From positions 1 to 64,000 of the forward strand of contig NZ_AP019777.1 in the NCBI RefSeq assembly GCF_019669905.1: a stretch of 64,000 bases of DNA. Direction: 5' to 3'. The position numbers and the translations under genes were made by a program. The notes below the pieces were generated by a model. It was not told where the DNA came from. It ran no database searches and worked only from the letters and a program-made list of their open reading frames with translations. This document shows, piece by piece, positions 7,658-16,576 of the stretch (positions are counted from its first letter, which is position 1; each line of letters begins with the position of its first letter). Source of the stretch: Methylomonas koyamae. Lineage in GTDB: Bacteria; Pseudomonadota; Gammaproteobacteria; Methylococcales; Methylomonadaceae.

Positions 7658-9823
7658 TTATTCGTGGCTGCCCTGCAATCGGGTTACCCACGAGTCTTTG
7701 GCGTAAGGATCGATATGGAACGCCAGCGCCGCCGGCTTGTGCAACAAGCCTTCTTCGCCGGACGCATTCGGGTTGAGTTGGCGTTTTTCGACGAAATCGA
7801 TCATCCGCCGCAAGTGGTAAATTGCCAATACCCGGTTAGTCTCGCTGCCCTTGTAAACCAGGTATGCGACATTGTCTTCGCCGATTTCGCTATTGCGTGC
7901 CAGTAACTCTGCCAAGCGTTGCGCATCGGGACCGGCCAGACTCTGCAAGGCCGAATCAGGATGGGTACGGATCAAGCCGACCAAGTAGTCCGCCAGCTTG
8001 CCGTTCAATTGTTGCTGTTGCAAGCCTTCCAATTCGCCATCGTCCAACAGAAAACTTTCCGCCACTAGATAGTGGCGGTCGCGCTCGCCGTCGTTGGCGA
8101 ACAGCGAAATTTTCGATACGCCGGTATCCTCCAGCGCATGTAAAAACTCCTGCGGCGAGCGAATGTGTTTGTCGATGGTCACTACCCACGGCAACGCCCG
8201 GCCGCTGGTCTGAAACCGGGTTTTGACGCTGCCGACCACGCCGGAGCGCGACAGCTCCAGCTCGCGGCCGGCCGGCTTCACCAAAAAGGCGTCGACGGCG
8301 GCAATTTGCGTGCGGAACCCGGCCGCGCGGAATTGCTTGATGATGGCCGAGTAGCGCGGATGGTAAGGAATGCCGGTACCGTCGTACAAAATATTGATGC
8401 GTTGCTCGCACGCCCGTTGTGCCACCAAGTCGCGCAAGCGATTGGCGAAGGGTTCGATGTAGATGTAATCGTCGCTGTGGTGGTTGGCGGCGGTCAGCAG
8501 ACGGTACAAGTCGCTGAGCTTGCGGAATTCGTCGAGCGAGGCGATGACGAAATTGTCGCCGCAAATCGCACCGGCGATTTCCTCGACCGCGGTCTTGCCG
8601 GCCCCGGCCCCGCCCATACTCATTAAAAATTGCGGCTCGGCTACCGGCGTTTTACCGGCAAAAATGGCGTCGCAGGCGGCCAGCAGCATCGCGTTGATTT
8701 TTCCCAGTCGGGCGTAGGCGATCTCCACGGTACGCCGCAGCCGCGTCTCGCGCTGGGCGGCGGCGAGCATCTTGTCTCTGAGCGATGCGTTATCGGCCAG
8801 CCAAAACAGATTGGCCTGCTCTCCGGCGCACTGCTTCAGCAAGTCTATCAACTCGGCCTGACTGGGCGAACGCAAACCGGTCAGCATGTTGACGTCGAGG
8901 CAGAATAACGGGGCGACGCCGTCGGCACGGATTGGAATCGCGTCGATCTCGGTCTTGCCCGGTGCGCGCAAATCCTCGGTACCGGGCAGATAGCCGATTA
9001 CGTGTTCGGAGACGCTGAGCGGATTGTCGGCAAAATGCTGGCCGGCGATCAATTGTTCGGCGGCAATGCTCGATATCGGCACCAGCCCGCCGGTCACAGT
9101 CAGCAAACAATCAATGCCGTCCGGCGTGGTATGCGACAGAAACGGAATGCCGAGTAAAAACCGTTTGTTCTCCGGCCATTTGCCGTAGCGGTTGGCCTGG
9201 TTGCGCAAATATCGGGTACGGCTGCAATCCAGCGCATGTAGAAACGCCCGGCTCAAGGCTCGATGCTGGCTGGCATGGTCGTGCAATACCCGGGCGTCTT
9301 CGACGGTCAGCCGGCGAAAATCGATACCCTGGTCGTAAACCGCCCTGAAGGCAGGCAGGTTACCCAAGGCGGAGATGAAAAAGTCCAGCGTGATCCGGTT
9401 GCCGTAGGCGAACGGTCTGATTATCCGCAGCGAGTGGTAAAAACTCGCCAGCCGTTCGGCGATATCGTCGCTATAGATCACAAAGCCGTTATTGTCGAAA
9501 ATCGCGCTATCGCGGTTGCTGTCGCCGTCCAGCACCAGGCGTTCGATGGCGATGCGGAATTGCCTGCGTTTGTCGGCATCCGGCATCGTGCCGGGGCGAT
9601 GGGGCACGGTGGGCTGTTCCTTCCAGTCGCCGAACATCTCGCGGTGGATCCTTGAATACAACGCGGTCATGTAAGTAACCCGTTTGGTCTGGTCGTGGGA
9701 GACTGTAGCTTCCAGTTCCTTTAACAGCGTCGACAGCAAGCTGGTGCCCTGGGCTATCGCCAACGCGGTGCGCAAACGCTTTAACGGACGGTAACCCGGC
9801 AGGTTCCGGCAGGGGTTTGACAT
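7658..9823 (-). CDS. Large zeta-toxin-like kinase with Fic-like N-terminal half
   Basis: A 721-residue cytosolic protein with two recognisable parts. Residues about 120-200 resemble a Fic fold; the signature is degenerate, RPFAYGNR (136-143), where active Fic proteins have HxFx(D/E)GNGR, so the catalytic His and one Gly are missing. Residues about 395-560 look like a zeta-toxin/PNK-type P-loop kinase: Walker A GGAGAGKT (404-411), SLDEFRKL (about 429-436), YDGTGIPYHPRY (about 490-501) and AAVDAFLVKP. Zeta toxins phosphorylate UDP-N-acetylglucosamine; related domains also serve in effectors. No small antitoxin-like gene flanks it: the next genes are the VPLPA-CTERM protein and a divergent chemoreceptor. 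Role unknown; it may be a housekeeping kinase rather than a toxin. Confidence 0.7.
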   Translation of the reverse strand: MSNPCRNLPGYRPLKRLRTALAIAQGTSLLSTLLKELEATVSHDQTKRVTYMTALYSRIHREMFGDWKEQPTVPHRPGTMPDADKRRQFRIAIERLVLDGDSNRDSAIFDNNGFVIYSDDIAERLASFYHSLRIIRPFAYGNRITLDFFISALGNLPAFRAVYDQGIDFRRLTVEDARVLHDHASQHRALSRAFLHALDCSRTRYLRNQANRYGKWPENKRFLLGIPFLSHTTPDGIDCLLTVTGGLVPISSIAAEQLIAGQHFADNPLSVSEHVIGYLPGTEDLRAPGKTEIDAIPIRADGVAPLFCLDVNMLTGLRSPSQAELIDLLKQCAGEQANLFWLADNASLRDKMLAAAQRETRLRRTVEIAYARLGKINAMLLAACDAIFAGKTPVAEPQFLMSMGGAGAGKTAVEEIAGAICGDNFVIASLDEFRKLSDLYRLLTAANHHSDDYIYIEPFANRLRDLVAQRACEQRINILYDGTGIPYHPRYSAIIKQFRAAGFRTQIAAVDAFLVKPAGRELELSRSGVVGSVKTRFQTSGRALPWVVTIDKHIRSPQEFLHALEDTGVSKISLFANDGERDRHYLVAESFLLDDGELEGLQQQQLNGKLADYLVGLIRTHPDSALQSLAGPDAQRLAELLARNSEIGEDNVAYLVYKGSETNRVLAIYHLRRMIDFVEKRQLNPNASGEEGLLHKPAALAFHIDPYAKDSWVTRLQGSHE

Positions 9824-10091
9824 GTTCTACCCTCTTGTTATTTTTCGATTGGGATGCGGCCGTTGCCGGAGCTGAAAATTACGTGGTTTGCCGGAAGAAA
9901 TCAATCGCCACTAACGCCCATGACTCTAAACGTTTTGCGCCAAGCAGGTCCATTGCATAAATACCATTGGCATATAAAGGATTTAGACTCGGGTATTCAC
10001 GATCCGGTTAGCATCTAAATTTACCTGCTGCAAATGCGGCGGAGAAAATGATTGCCTATACTTTGTCACAGCTAATTACAAAGGTTTAGTT

Positions 10092-12122
10092 ATGGATTTT
10101 TTGATTGCACCGGCCGTGGCCTTGATGAACAGGCTTAGTTATCCGGCCAAATTTACGCTGTTGTTCCTGATCGTATTGATCCCGATGTTGGCGATGGGCA
10201 GCGTTCTGGTCAAGCAGTTTGCCGGCGAAGCCGATTACCTGGAAGGCGAGCGGCTCGGCTTGGACTACATCAAACTGTTGCGGCTACCGATCGAGCATAT
10301 TCAGCAACACCGGGGCATGACCAACGCCTACCGCAACGGTGCCGAGCAATTCAAGGAACGCATCCTCGGCAAACGCCAGCAGATCGATGCCGATTTCGCC
10401 GAGTTGGCGCGGCTGGACCAAACGGCAACGGTCCGCCTGAAAACTAGCGAGCGGCTGGCCAAGCTTAGGCAGCAATGGGCTACCGTCCAAGCCAATGCGA
10501 TGGATCAGGAGCTGAGCGGGGTCATCGCCGCCCATAACGGCTTGATTGGCGACGGCCTGGATTTGATCACCCATGTCGCCAACACCTCCGGCATCATTCT
10601 CGACCCGAAGCTGGACAGCTTTCATTTGGGCTTCACGCTGACCGCCGACTTGCCGCGACTGATCGAGTTCATGGGCCAAGCCCGGGCCATGGCCTCCGGC
10701 GCTGCGGCGAAAGGCCAACTCAGCCCCGAAACCAAAAACAAACTGTTGCTTCTGATGGCCAACATCGACACCTATGCGCAAAAGTTGGATAGCGGCCTAA
10801 AGGTGGCGGCCGCCGAAAATCCCGCTGTCGGCGTCAGCTTGCAGGCCCCGATCCAAAACCATAACCAGGCGTTGCAGGCGATGCAGGATTTAATCCGCCG
10901 CCAACTACTGGAAAGCGAAACCATCGGCATCGACAGCGACAGCGTGTTTCAGATCGCCACCGACGCCATTACCCAGTCTTACCAACTTTACAACGGCCTG
11001 ATTCAAGAACTCGGCAGTTTGTTCGCGGCCCGCGCCGACGCCGCGAACCGGTCTCTGCAACTGACGGTGGCCGGCCTGGCCGGCGTGCTGCTCGCCGTGG
11101 TTTTGTTGTTGGCCGGACTGACCCGTTCGGTCAACCGGAATATCGCGCTGATCAATAGCGCCACCCAGCGGATTGCCAAGAACGATTTGACGGTGCGTTT
11201 GCATATCGACTCCGAAGACGAAATGCACGAAATCGGCAAGAATTTCAATGTCATGGTCGAAACCAGCTCGGCGCTGCTGCGCCAGATTATGTATACCAGC
11301 AACGAGCTGCACGTATCGTCGGAACAGGTCTACACCGTCGCCAGCCAGAGCGCGGCCCATATCGACCGACAACGCCAGGAAACCACCTCGGTGGCGACCG
11401 CGGTTACCGAAATGAGCGCAACGATCCACGACGTGGCGGCCACCACCAGTAACGCGGCGCAAGCCGCCAGCAGCGCCAACGAACAGGCCAAAAACGGCAA
11501 AAACGTGGTGCAGAACACCACCCAGGCCATCGGCCAGTTGGCGCGGGACGTCGAAGCGGCCGCCAACGTGATTCGAAGCCTGGAAAAAAGCAGCGAATCG
11601 ATCGGCGCCTTGCTCGACGTCATCAAAAGTATCGCCGAACAGACCAATCTGTTGGCGCTGAATGCAGCGATCGAGGCGGCTAGAGCCGGCGAGCACGGCC
11701 GCGGCTTTGCGGTTGTAGCGGACGAAGTGCGCAGTCTGGCCAGTCGGACCCAGGAATCGACTGCAACGATAGAAAACATGATCGCCCAATTGCAAAACGG
11801 CGCGCGCGAGGCCGTCCGCGTGATGCAGCAGAGCTGCAACCAGGCCCAGGTCGGCGTCGAGCGCTCGCAAGACGCCATGCAGATGTTGGAATCGATCAGC
11901 CGCTCGGTGGCGACGATAGATGCGATGAATTTGCAGATTGCCAGCGCCGCCGAACAGCAAAGTGCCGTGACCGAGGAAATCAACCGCAACATCATCCATA
12001 TCACCAGCCTGTCGGAACAAACCGCGGCCGGCGCCGAACAAACCACGCAAGCCGCCAGCCATCTTAATCGGCTGGCGGAAAATTTGAACGGCTTGATTAA
12101 CCAGTTCAAGATCGGCGCTTGA
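10092..12122 (+). CDS. Methyl-accepting chemotaxis protein
   Basis: A 676-residue transmembrane chemoreceptor. TM1 is at about residues 20-42, followed by a large helical periplasmic sensor (about 43-318), TM2 (about 320-345), a HAMP domain (about 345-400) and the cytoplasmic signalling coiled coil with the conserved tip [18 protein letters not shown] followed by [13 protein letters not shown] (about 515-550). The sensor starts with [11 protein letters not shown], resembling the helical ligand-binding domains of the nitrate/nitrite-sensing or PilJ type; the ligand is not determinable. A plain AAGG site precedes the ATG. No che genes are adjacent, so it is an orphan receptor. Its C-terminus lacks an obvious NWETF-type tether. 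Confidence 0.93.
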   Translation: MDFLIAPAVALMNRLSYPAKFTLLFLIVLIPMLAMGSVLVKQFAGEADYLEGERLGLDYIKLLRLPIEHIQQHRGMTNAYRNGAEQFKERILGKRQQIDADFAELARLDQTATVRLKTSERLAKLRQQWATVQANAMDQELSGVIAAHNGLIGDGLDLITHVANTSGIILDPKLDSFHLGFTLTADLPRLIEFMGQARAMASGAAAKGQLSPETKNKLLLLMANIDTYAQKLDSGLKVAAAENPAVGVSLQAPIQNHNQALQAMQDLIRRQLLESETIGIDSDSVFQIATDAITQSYQLYNGLIQELGSLFAARADAANRSLQLTVAGLAGVLLAVVLLLAGLTRSVNRNIALINSATQRIAKNDLTVRLHIDSEDEMHEIGKNFNVMVETSSALLRQIMYTSNELHVSSEQVYTVASQSAAHIDRQRQETTSVATAVTEMSATIHDVAATTSNAAQAASSANEQAKNGKNVVQNTTQAIGQLARDVEAAANVIRSLEKSSESIGALLDVIKSIAEQTNLLALNAAIEAARAGEHGRGFAVVADEVRSLASRTQESTATIENMIAQLQNGAREAVRVMQQSCNQAQVGVERSQDAMQMLESISRSVATIDAMNLQIASAAEQQSAVTEEINRNIIHITSLSEQTAAGAEQTTQAASHLNRLAENLNGLINQFKIGA

Positions 12123-12126
12123 CTTG

Positions 12127-12157
12127 CCGGGCAGCCCGGTAAACTGGGCTGCCTGGT
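12127..12157 (+). terminator. Stem-loop after the chemoreceptor gene
   Basis: CCGGGCAGCCC and GGGCTGCCTGG pair with a short loop directly after the MCP stop, with one G-T pair. There is no T-run, so it may be a weak attenuator or mRNA end rather than a strong terminator; the glutathione peroxidase start is only 18 bases away. Confidence 0.4.
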
Positions 12158-12174
12158 TACAGCGGAGAACGATT

Positions 12175-12717
12175 ATGAAAACTTTGGTGTTCTTGTTGAG
12201 TATCGGCGCCGCCGCGTTGCCGGCATTCGGCGCCGAAACTTGCGCCGATTTGTTGAACTTTAAAATGGCCCGCTTGCGTTCGACCGAGCAAATCGACTTT
12301 TGCCAGGCCTTCCAAGGCAAGCTGGTGCTCGCGGTCAATACTGCCAGCAATTGCGGCTACACTCCGCAATTTAAAGGCCTGGAAGCCTTGTACCAAAAAT
12401 ACAAGGACCGCGGCTTGGCGGTGGTCGGCTTTCCGTCCAACGATTTCAACCAGGAATTCGACGATGCCGAACAAACCGCCAAAGTGTGTTACATCAATTA
12501 CGGCGTGACCTTCCCAATGCTGGAAAAAAGTGCCGTAACCGGAGCCAATGCCAACGCTTTTTTCCGAAAACTGGCCAAGGTCAGCGGCCAGGAGCCGCAA
12601 TGGAATTTTCATAAATATCTGATCGGCCGCAACGGCGAATTAATCTCGGCCTTTCCCAGTAACGCCACGCCGGAGCAATTGGACGCCAAAATCGGCGAAT
12701 TGCTGTCCAGGCATTGA
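12175..12717 (+). CDS. Glutathione peroxidase, exported
   Basis: A 180-residue thiol peroxidase with a signal peptide (MKTLVFLLSIGAAALPAFG, cleavage before AET), so it should act in the periplasm. The catalytic motif NTASNCGYTPQF has Cys in place of selenocysteine (about residue 60), GFPSNDFNQEF is the second signature and WNFHKYL provides the catalytic Trp/Asn. In such Cys-type enzymes thioredoxin-like donors are usually preferred over glutathione. A GTG or ATG start at 12124 would add 17 residues of non-signal sequence, so the start at 12175, preceded by GCGGAG, is better. It may be read through from the chemoreceptor but is otherwise alone. Confidence 0.9.
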   Translation: MKTLVFLLSIGAAALPAFGAETCADLLNFKMARLRSTEQIDFCQAFQGKLVLAVNTASNCGYTPQFKGLEALYQKYKDRGLAVVGFPSNDFNQEFDDAEQTAKVCYINYGVTFPMLEKSAVTGANANAFFRKLAKVSGQEPQWNFHKYLIGRNGELISAFPSNATPEQLDAKIGELLSRH

Positions 12718-12744
12718 TTTCGCGGGGAGAGGCTTCGCGCCGCG

Positions 12745-13167
12745 CTAGCTGCCGTTCTTGACGTTTTTCCCGCTTCTGCCTGCTGCGGGCTTGCGCGCGG
12801 CCACTTTCAGCAAGCGCAAAAATTTCGGGCATTCGAAATGGCTGGCTGCGGTGCAGTCGGCGGCATGGAGCAGGCCGTCGCGCATCGCGACCAATTCCCG
12901 TATCGTGCGATCCAGTTCCCGCGCCTTCTCTCGCAACAAATCGCGGTCGATGTTGGTGCCTTCGGCCGAAAACATCGTCGCAATCTGGTCCAACGTAAGC
13001 CCGGCGCGCCGGCCCATCGCAATCAGCCCCAGCCTTTGTAAGGTCGCGGTATCGAACTGCCGCCGCAGCCCGATCCGGCCGCTGGAGCGGATCAGGCCTT
13101 TTTCCTCGTAATACCGCAACGTGGACGCCGGCAATCCGGAAATCCGCGCCACCTCGGCAATATCCAT
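12745..13167 (-). CDS. MerR-family transcriptional regulator
   Basis: The 140-residue protein begins with the MerR winged helix (MDIAEVARISGLPASTLRYYEEKGLI, residues 1-26, then the second helix GLRRQFD..TLQRLGLI), a dimerisation helix (about 80-110) and a C-terminal effector region with two cysteines in AADCTAASHFECPKFLRLL that could ligate a metal or sense redox state. The ATG at 13167 begins exactly at the DNA-binding domain; an upstream in-frame start at 13269 would add unrelated residues and cover the promoter. It is divergent from the thiopurine methyltransferase gene, and the intergenic promoter has the 19-bp spacing typical of MerR targets, so regulation of that gene is likely. The effector is unknown. 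Confidence 0.88.
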   Translation of the reverse strand: MDIAEVARISGLPASTLRYYEEKGLIRSSGRIGLRRQFDTATLQRLGLIAMGRRAGLTLDQIATMFSAEGTNIDRDLLREKARELDRTIRELVAMRDGLLHAADCTAASHFECPKFLRLLKVAARKPAAGRSGKNVKNGS

Positions 13168-13191
13168 CAGCGTTCCTTTCGAAATTAATAC

Positions 13192-13222
13192 TTGACTTAA
13201 AGTCGGCTTGAGTTCGTATTCT
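13192..13222 (+). promoter_or_regulatory. MerR-type promoter upstream of the TPMT gene
   Basis: TTGACT (13192-13197) and TATTCT (13217-13222) are separated by 19 bases, the overlong spacing found at MerR-family activated promoters. The spacer holds a dyad: ACTTAA (13195-13200) and TTGAGT (13208-13213), plus the tighter GACTT-A-AAGTC (13194-13204). It points toward the methyltransferase start at 13301 and overlaps the region upstream of the divergent merR. Confidence 0.6.
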
Positions 13223-13300
13223 GAGCCGGAACCCCATTCTCCGCAATGCCTGAGGCAACGCGGCGGCATGGCATCGAACCCGAACCCGTGAGGATTAAAT

Positions 13301-13942
13301 ATGGATGCGAATTTTTGGCACGAAAAATGGCAACGCCGCGAAATCGGCTTTCATCAGCCACAGGCCAATCCGTTGTTGGTTGCCTATTTCGATAAACTGA
13401 ATTTAGCGGCCGGCAGCCGGGTTTTGCTGCCTTTGTGCGGCAAGACCCGCGACATCGCTTGGCTGTTGGATCGTGGTTTCCGCGTTGCCGGCGTGGAACT
13501 GAGCAAGATCGCGGTCGAGGAATTATTCGACGAATTGGAATTGGCGGCGCAAATCAAACCGGCCGGTCCGCTATGGCACTACCGGGCAGATAACATCGAT
13601 CTGTTCGTCGGCGACATTTTCCAGCTGTCGGCCGAACTGCTCGGTCCGGTAGACGCCGTTTATGACCGTGCCGCTTTAGTCGCGTTGCCGGCGGAAATAC
13701 GGCGAAAATACGCAGCCCATTTGACCGGATTGACCGCCGCGGCGTCGCAGTTGCTGGTGGCATACGAATACGACCAACTGCTGGCCGAAGGCCCGCCGTT
13801 TTCTGTGGTCGCCGACGAAGTGCTTGGCCTCTATGCCGGCAGTTACCGCTTGACGCCGCTTGCGCGCAGCGAAGTCGACGGCGGCTTGAAAGGCATGGTG
13901 GCGGCGGTTGAAGCGACTTGGCTATTGGAAAAAGCGAACTGA
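13301..13942 (+). CDS. tpm: Thiopurine/tellurite S-methyltransferase (TPMT family)
   Basis: SAM-dependent methyltransferase of 213 residues. The family signature is clear: FWHEKWQRREIGFHQPQANPLL at the start, LLPLCGKTRDIAWLLDRGFRVAGVELS (SAM-binding motif I, about 45-71), and DAVYDRAALVALPAEIRRKY (about 122-141). Bacterial TPMTs methylate thiol, selenium or tellurium compounds and can confer metalloid resistance. It is divergent from a MerR regulator with a MerR-spaced promoter between them, which suggests inducible expression. The ATG at 13301 fits the conserved N-terminus. Confidence 0.93.
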   Translation: MDANFWHEKWQRREIGFHQPQANPLLVAYFDKLNLAAGSRVLLPLCGKTRDIAWLLDRGFRVAGVELSKIAVEELFDELELAAQIKPAGPLWHYRADNIDLFVGDIFQLSAELLGPVDAVYDRAALVALPAEIRRKYAAHLTGLTAAASQLLVAYEYDQLLAEGPPFSVVADEVLGLYAGSYRLTPLARSEVDGGLKGMVAAVEATWLLEKAN

Positions 13943-14002
13943 AAGCCGCGGCCGCCGAACTGGTAGCGACAGGCCGATTTCGCGGCTAGATGGTGTGCAG
14001 CA

Positions 14003-14770
14003 ATGGCGATAAAAAAATCCGAGCTTTACAGCTCCCTGTGGAAAACCTGCGACGAATTGCGCGGCGGCATGGACGCCTCCCAGTACAAAGACTATGTGCT
14101 GGTGTTGCTTGTCATCAAATACGTCAGCGACAAATACGCCGGTTTGCCGTTTGCGCCGATCAGCATACCCGCCGGCGCCAGTTTCAAGGACATGGTGGCG
14201 CTAAAGGGCACAACCGACATCGGCGACCAGATCAACAAGGCCATCATCGGCCCGTTGGCCAAAGCCAATAAGCTGTCCGACATGCCGGACTTCAACGATG
14301 CCGGCAAGTTGGGCAGCGGCAAGGAAATGGTGGACAGGCTGACCAATCTGATTGCCATTTTCGAAAATCCGGCGTTGGATTTCTCCAAAAACCGCGCGGA
14401 AGGCGACGACATCCTCGGCGATGCCTACGAGTTTTTGATGCGCCACTTTGCTGTCGATAGCGGCAAGAGCAAAGGCCAGTTTTACACCCCGGCCGAAGTC
14501 AGCCGCATCATTGCCCAGATCGTCGGCATCCGCGACGCCAACACCAGCAACAATACCACCGTCTACGATCCCACCTGCGGTTCCGGTTCGCTGCTGCTAA
14601 AAGTGGGCGATGAAGCGACTGCCAAAGTGACTGTTGGCGAAATCGGGAAAAGCGACTTCACCCATAGCAACCGATTTGACAGCTTGCTGGATCAGTTCAT
14701 GCCGGGTTGGCAGCACCTTAGAGACAGTTTGAATCGGCTACCTGTCAGGCAAGAGGTTTGGGGATATTGA
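14003..14770 (+). pseudogene. Deletion fusion: HsdM N-terminus joined to M48 (YgjP-like) C-terminus
   Basis: The first about 210 residues are the head of a type I restriction methyltransferase: KSELYSSLWKTCDELRGGMD, GQFYTPAEVSR and motif I DPTCGSGSLLLKVGDEA. HsdM should run for another 250 residues or more with the NPPF motif, which is absent. From about residue 212 the frame continues as FTHSNRFDSLLDQFMPGW..., which resembles the C-terminal end of the YgjP-type M48 metallopeptidase that accompanies type I systems (compare the intact gene at 33598-34350). The simplest reading is an in-frame deletion that removed the rest of hsdM, hsdS, hsdR and the peptidase head. The remaining product should be inactive. 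IS debris follows directly. Confidence 0.75.
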
Positions 14771-14880
14771 GGTGTCGATCTGCAGAAGTTCGGACTTAAT
14801 CGGACACTTGGCCTTGAAAAGGTTGAGGCTTACTGGTGATATAGAAGTGTCGTCTTTTATCAAACCGAACGAGGTAACCC

Positions 14881-14975
14881 TTGCGTGACGGTGGCCTGAT
14901 TCACCATAGCGATCGAGGTGTGCAGTACGTTTCGATTCACTATCCCAAACGTCTGTCAGATTTCCGAGTTAGCTA
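14881..14975 (+). pseudogene. IS3-family transposase (OrfB) fragment
   Basis: Translation gives GLIHHSDRGVQYVSIHYPKRLSDF, the integrase-core (rve) segment around the second catalytic Asp of IS3 OrfB transposases. Both sides are missing: there is no start, and a stop follows within 10 codons. It marks an old insertion beside the deleted restriction operon. The preceding 110 bases (14771-14880) hold no gene. Confidence 0.75.
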
Positions 14976-15103
14976 GCAGCATGACTCACGACAATCAGCC
15001 TCCCAGAAAACCGGGGCGATTCAAGCCACTTGTGTCTGGTTGCCATGGCTTGCATCGCTAAGCGGGTGATGTTTTCATAAGCCGTTTTACGCTTTGAATC
15101 ATC

Positions 15104-15619
15104 ATGCAACAACTCACAGACAAACCGCTCTTCGCAGCCCTGCAATACGCTAGAGACCAAGATGAACAAGCCGGCTGTGCCATCTTGGAACGTTTCCAAA
15201 CCCGGCAACCGGTGTTTGCCCAAACTCTGTTCAACGTCTTTCCCTCGACGATGGTCGATTTGGATCAAGCCATGGCGCATCTATTCATGGATCTGTGCTT
15301 TGATGTCATCGCGGTTTACGAACACGCGTTCGGAAAAGTTCCTGATCAGCGGATCGTCGGCAATCGATGGTTTGAAGAGCGCGCAGAACGGCTGGATCAA
15401 GCAATGAAACCGGCCGCCAAGCCCAACACGACAGCCAATAGCAACGACCAAGACCGGCAAACGGATCTGGTGAATTTTTTACATGCCGCTATCGATCAAC
15501 AACGTTGTCCCTCAATCGATGCCGTGCGATTAGCCAAAACGATGATCTTTACCACAGTGCAGTTATTTGACGCACTGTATGACGCCGCCGATTCAAGGCC
15601 GAATCAAGCCATCCATTAG
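15104..15619 (+). CDS. Hypothetical protein, 171 aa
   Basis: Not recognised. The product is mostly helical, without signal peptide or membrane segment: an N-terminal helical domain (about 1-95, with ERFQTRQPVFAQTLFNVFPSTM), a polar Asn/Thr-rich linker (about 103-118, KPNTTANSNDQDRQ) and a second helical part (about 119-165). It sits between IS3 and IS21 scraps and is followed by another orphan ORF in the same direction. A 103-codon antisense frame overlaps its start; the sense frame is longer and looks more protein-like. It may be the passenger of a lost mobile element. Confidence 0.5.
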   Translation: MQQLTDKPLFAALQYARDQDEQAGCAILERFQTRQPVFAQTLFNVFPSTMVDLDQAMAHLFMDLCFDVIAVYEHAFGKVPDQRIVGNRWFEERAERLDQAMKPAAKPNTTANSNDQDRQTDLVNFLHAAIDQQRCPSIDAVRLAKTMIFTTVQLFDALYDAADSRPNQAIH

Positions 15620-15683
15620 ACCATTGAAACTTGGGGCAGTCGTACCCATCAATAACAAAGAATTATCGTTTTATTTGATTTCA

Positions 15684-15983
15684 ATGACACAACCTATTGC
15701 TAGCAAACCCGAACCCCGCAAAGCGCGAACCGACTGGTGTTACCAAACCTACTTTTTATCGCAACGACAACGCCGCGAAACAGTTGCCGAAACGACATCG
15801 GCCATTGCACTTCCGATAGGGTCCAAGAGTCATCCTTCGCCGACACTGCAAGCCGAACGGCGGGATCAGGTCATCGCTCAAATGGAGGCGCTGGCGGCGT
15901 CCATCGGTGTGGGTCTTACAATCGTCAATCAAGATGCTGTAACGAAACGCAATGCCATTGCTGGCGCGGGTAAAATATCGTAA
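15684..15983 (+). CDS. Hypothetical protein, 99 aa
   Basis: Not recognised. I chose the ATG at 15684 (MTQPIASKPEPRKAR) instead of the upstream one at 15567, which would overlap the previous gene and add unlikely residues. The N-terminal third is basic and polar with a DWCYQTYFLSQRQRRE motif, and the C-terminal part has a predicted helix (ERRDQVIAQMEALAASIG). It follows the 171-residue orphan in the same direction and could be its partner. No close functional hint is visible. Confidence 0.4.
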   Translation: MTQPIASKPEPRKARTDWCYQTYFLSQRQRRETVAETTSAIALPIGSKSHPSPTLQAERRDQVIAQMEALAASIGVGLTIVNQDAVTKRNAIAGAGKIS

Positions 15984-16083
15984 ATGCCCTCTCATTGACT
16001 CCAAGCCCCTGATTAACCTGGGTTAGAACACCGGCGAGTTAAAATCGGAAAGTCGATATCCGAGTAATATTGGGCCGGCGAAC

Positions 16084-16376
16084 TTAAGCTGACGTTTGCT
16101 GAATGCAGTGATGTGCGCCACGGATATAATCGGTGAGTTGGGTATAGCCGCCGCCGTAGCCGGCTTTCTGCAGTTCCTCCAGCAACTTCAAAGCGGTCCG
16201 TCGTTCCCGTTTGGGGCGATAGCCATCGGCAATCAGTGCGCGTTTGAGCTGATCTTCAAACGGGGATCGTTTGGTCGGCTTTATATTTCGGGTCGGTCTC
16301 GCCGAGCAATTTCGTTGATGGATAACTTATCGCGGAAACACATCCGCCGGATTTTTGAAATTAAGATCAGGGTCAT
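16084..16376 (-). pseudogene. IS21-family IstA transposase remnant
   Basis: The minus strand opens with MTLILISKIRRMCFRDKLSINEIARR, the typical IstA N-terminal helix-turn-helix, then loses about 10-20 codons and shifts frame. It resumes as ETDPKYKADQTIPV, shifts again, and ends with FEDQLKRALIADGYRPK..TALKLLEELQKAGYGGGYTQLTDYIR, the next IstA segment. The integrase core and IstB are gone. A dyad CCTGTC..GACAGG (16391-16411) lies just upstream. Clearly dead. Confidence 0.75.
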
Positions 16377-16576
16377 CACCTTCCTAAGCTCCTGTCTAAA
16401 TTTTGGACAGGGCAGGTTCTATGAGTTAAAGCTATATCTACAATTCTTCGTTCCATGAATCTTCCCACTCAGCGACGGTAAACCGACAAAAAGCTAAGAA
16501 CGTTATGAGCCGAGCCTAATGTTTTAGGTAGGCCGATGTTATTGGGATTCCGGTGCTTGGCATTGTCTCCACCGTA

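Noticed and set aside
7658..9823. Active Fic AMP-transferase
   Set aside because: The catalytic His is replaced by Arg and the GNGR loop is shortened to GNR.
10905..12350. Minus-strand frame of 481 codons
   Set aside because: It is antisense to the chemoreceptor signalling domain, whose coiled-coil motifs are unmistakable on the plus strand.
14969..15280. Minus-strand frame of 103 codons
   Set aside because: Some segments look plausible, but it overlaps the longer plus-strand ORF and has no ribosome site. Left open but not annotated.
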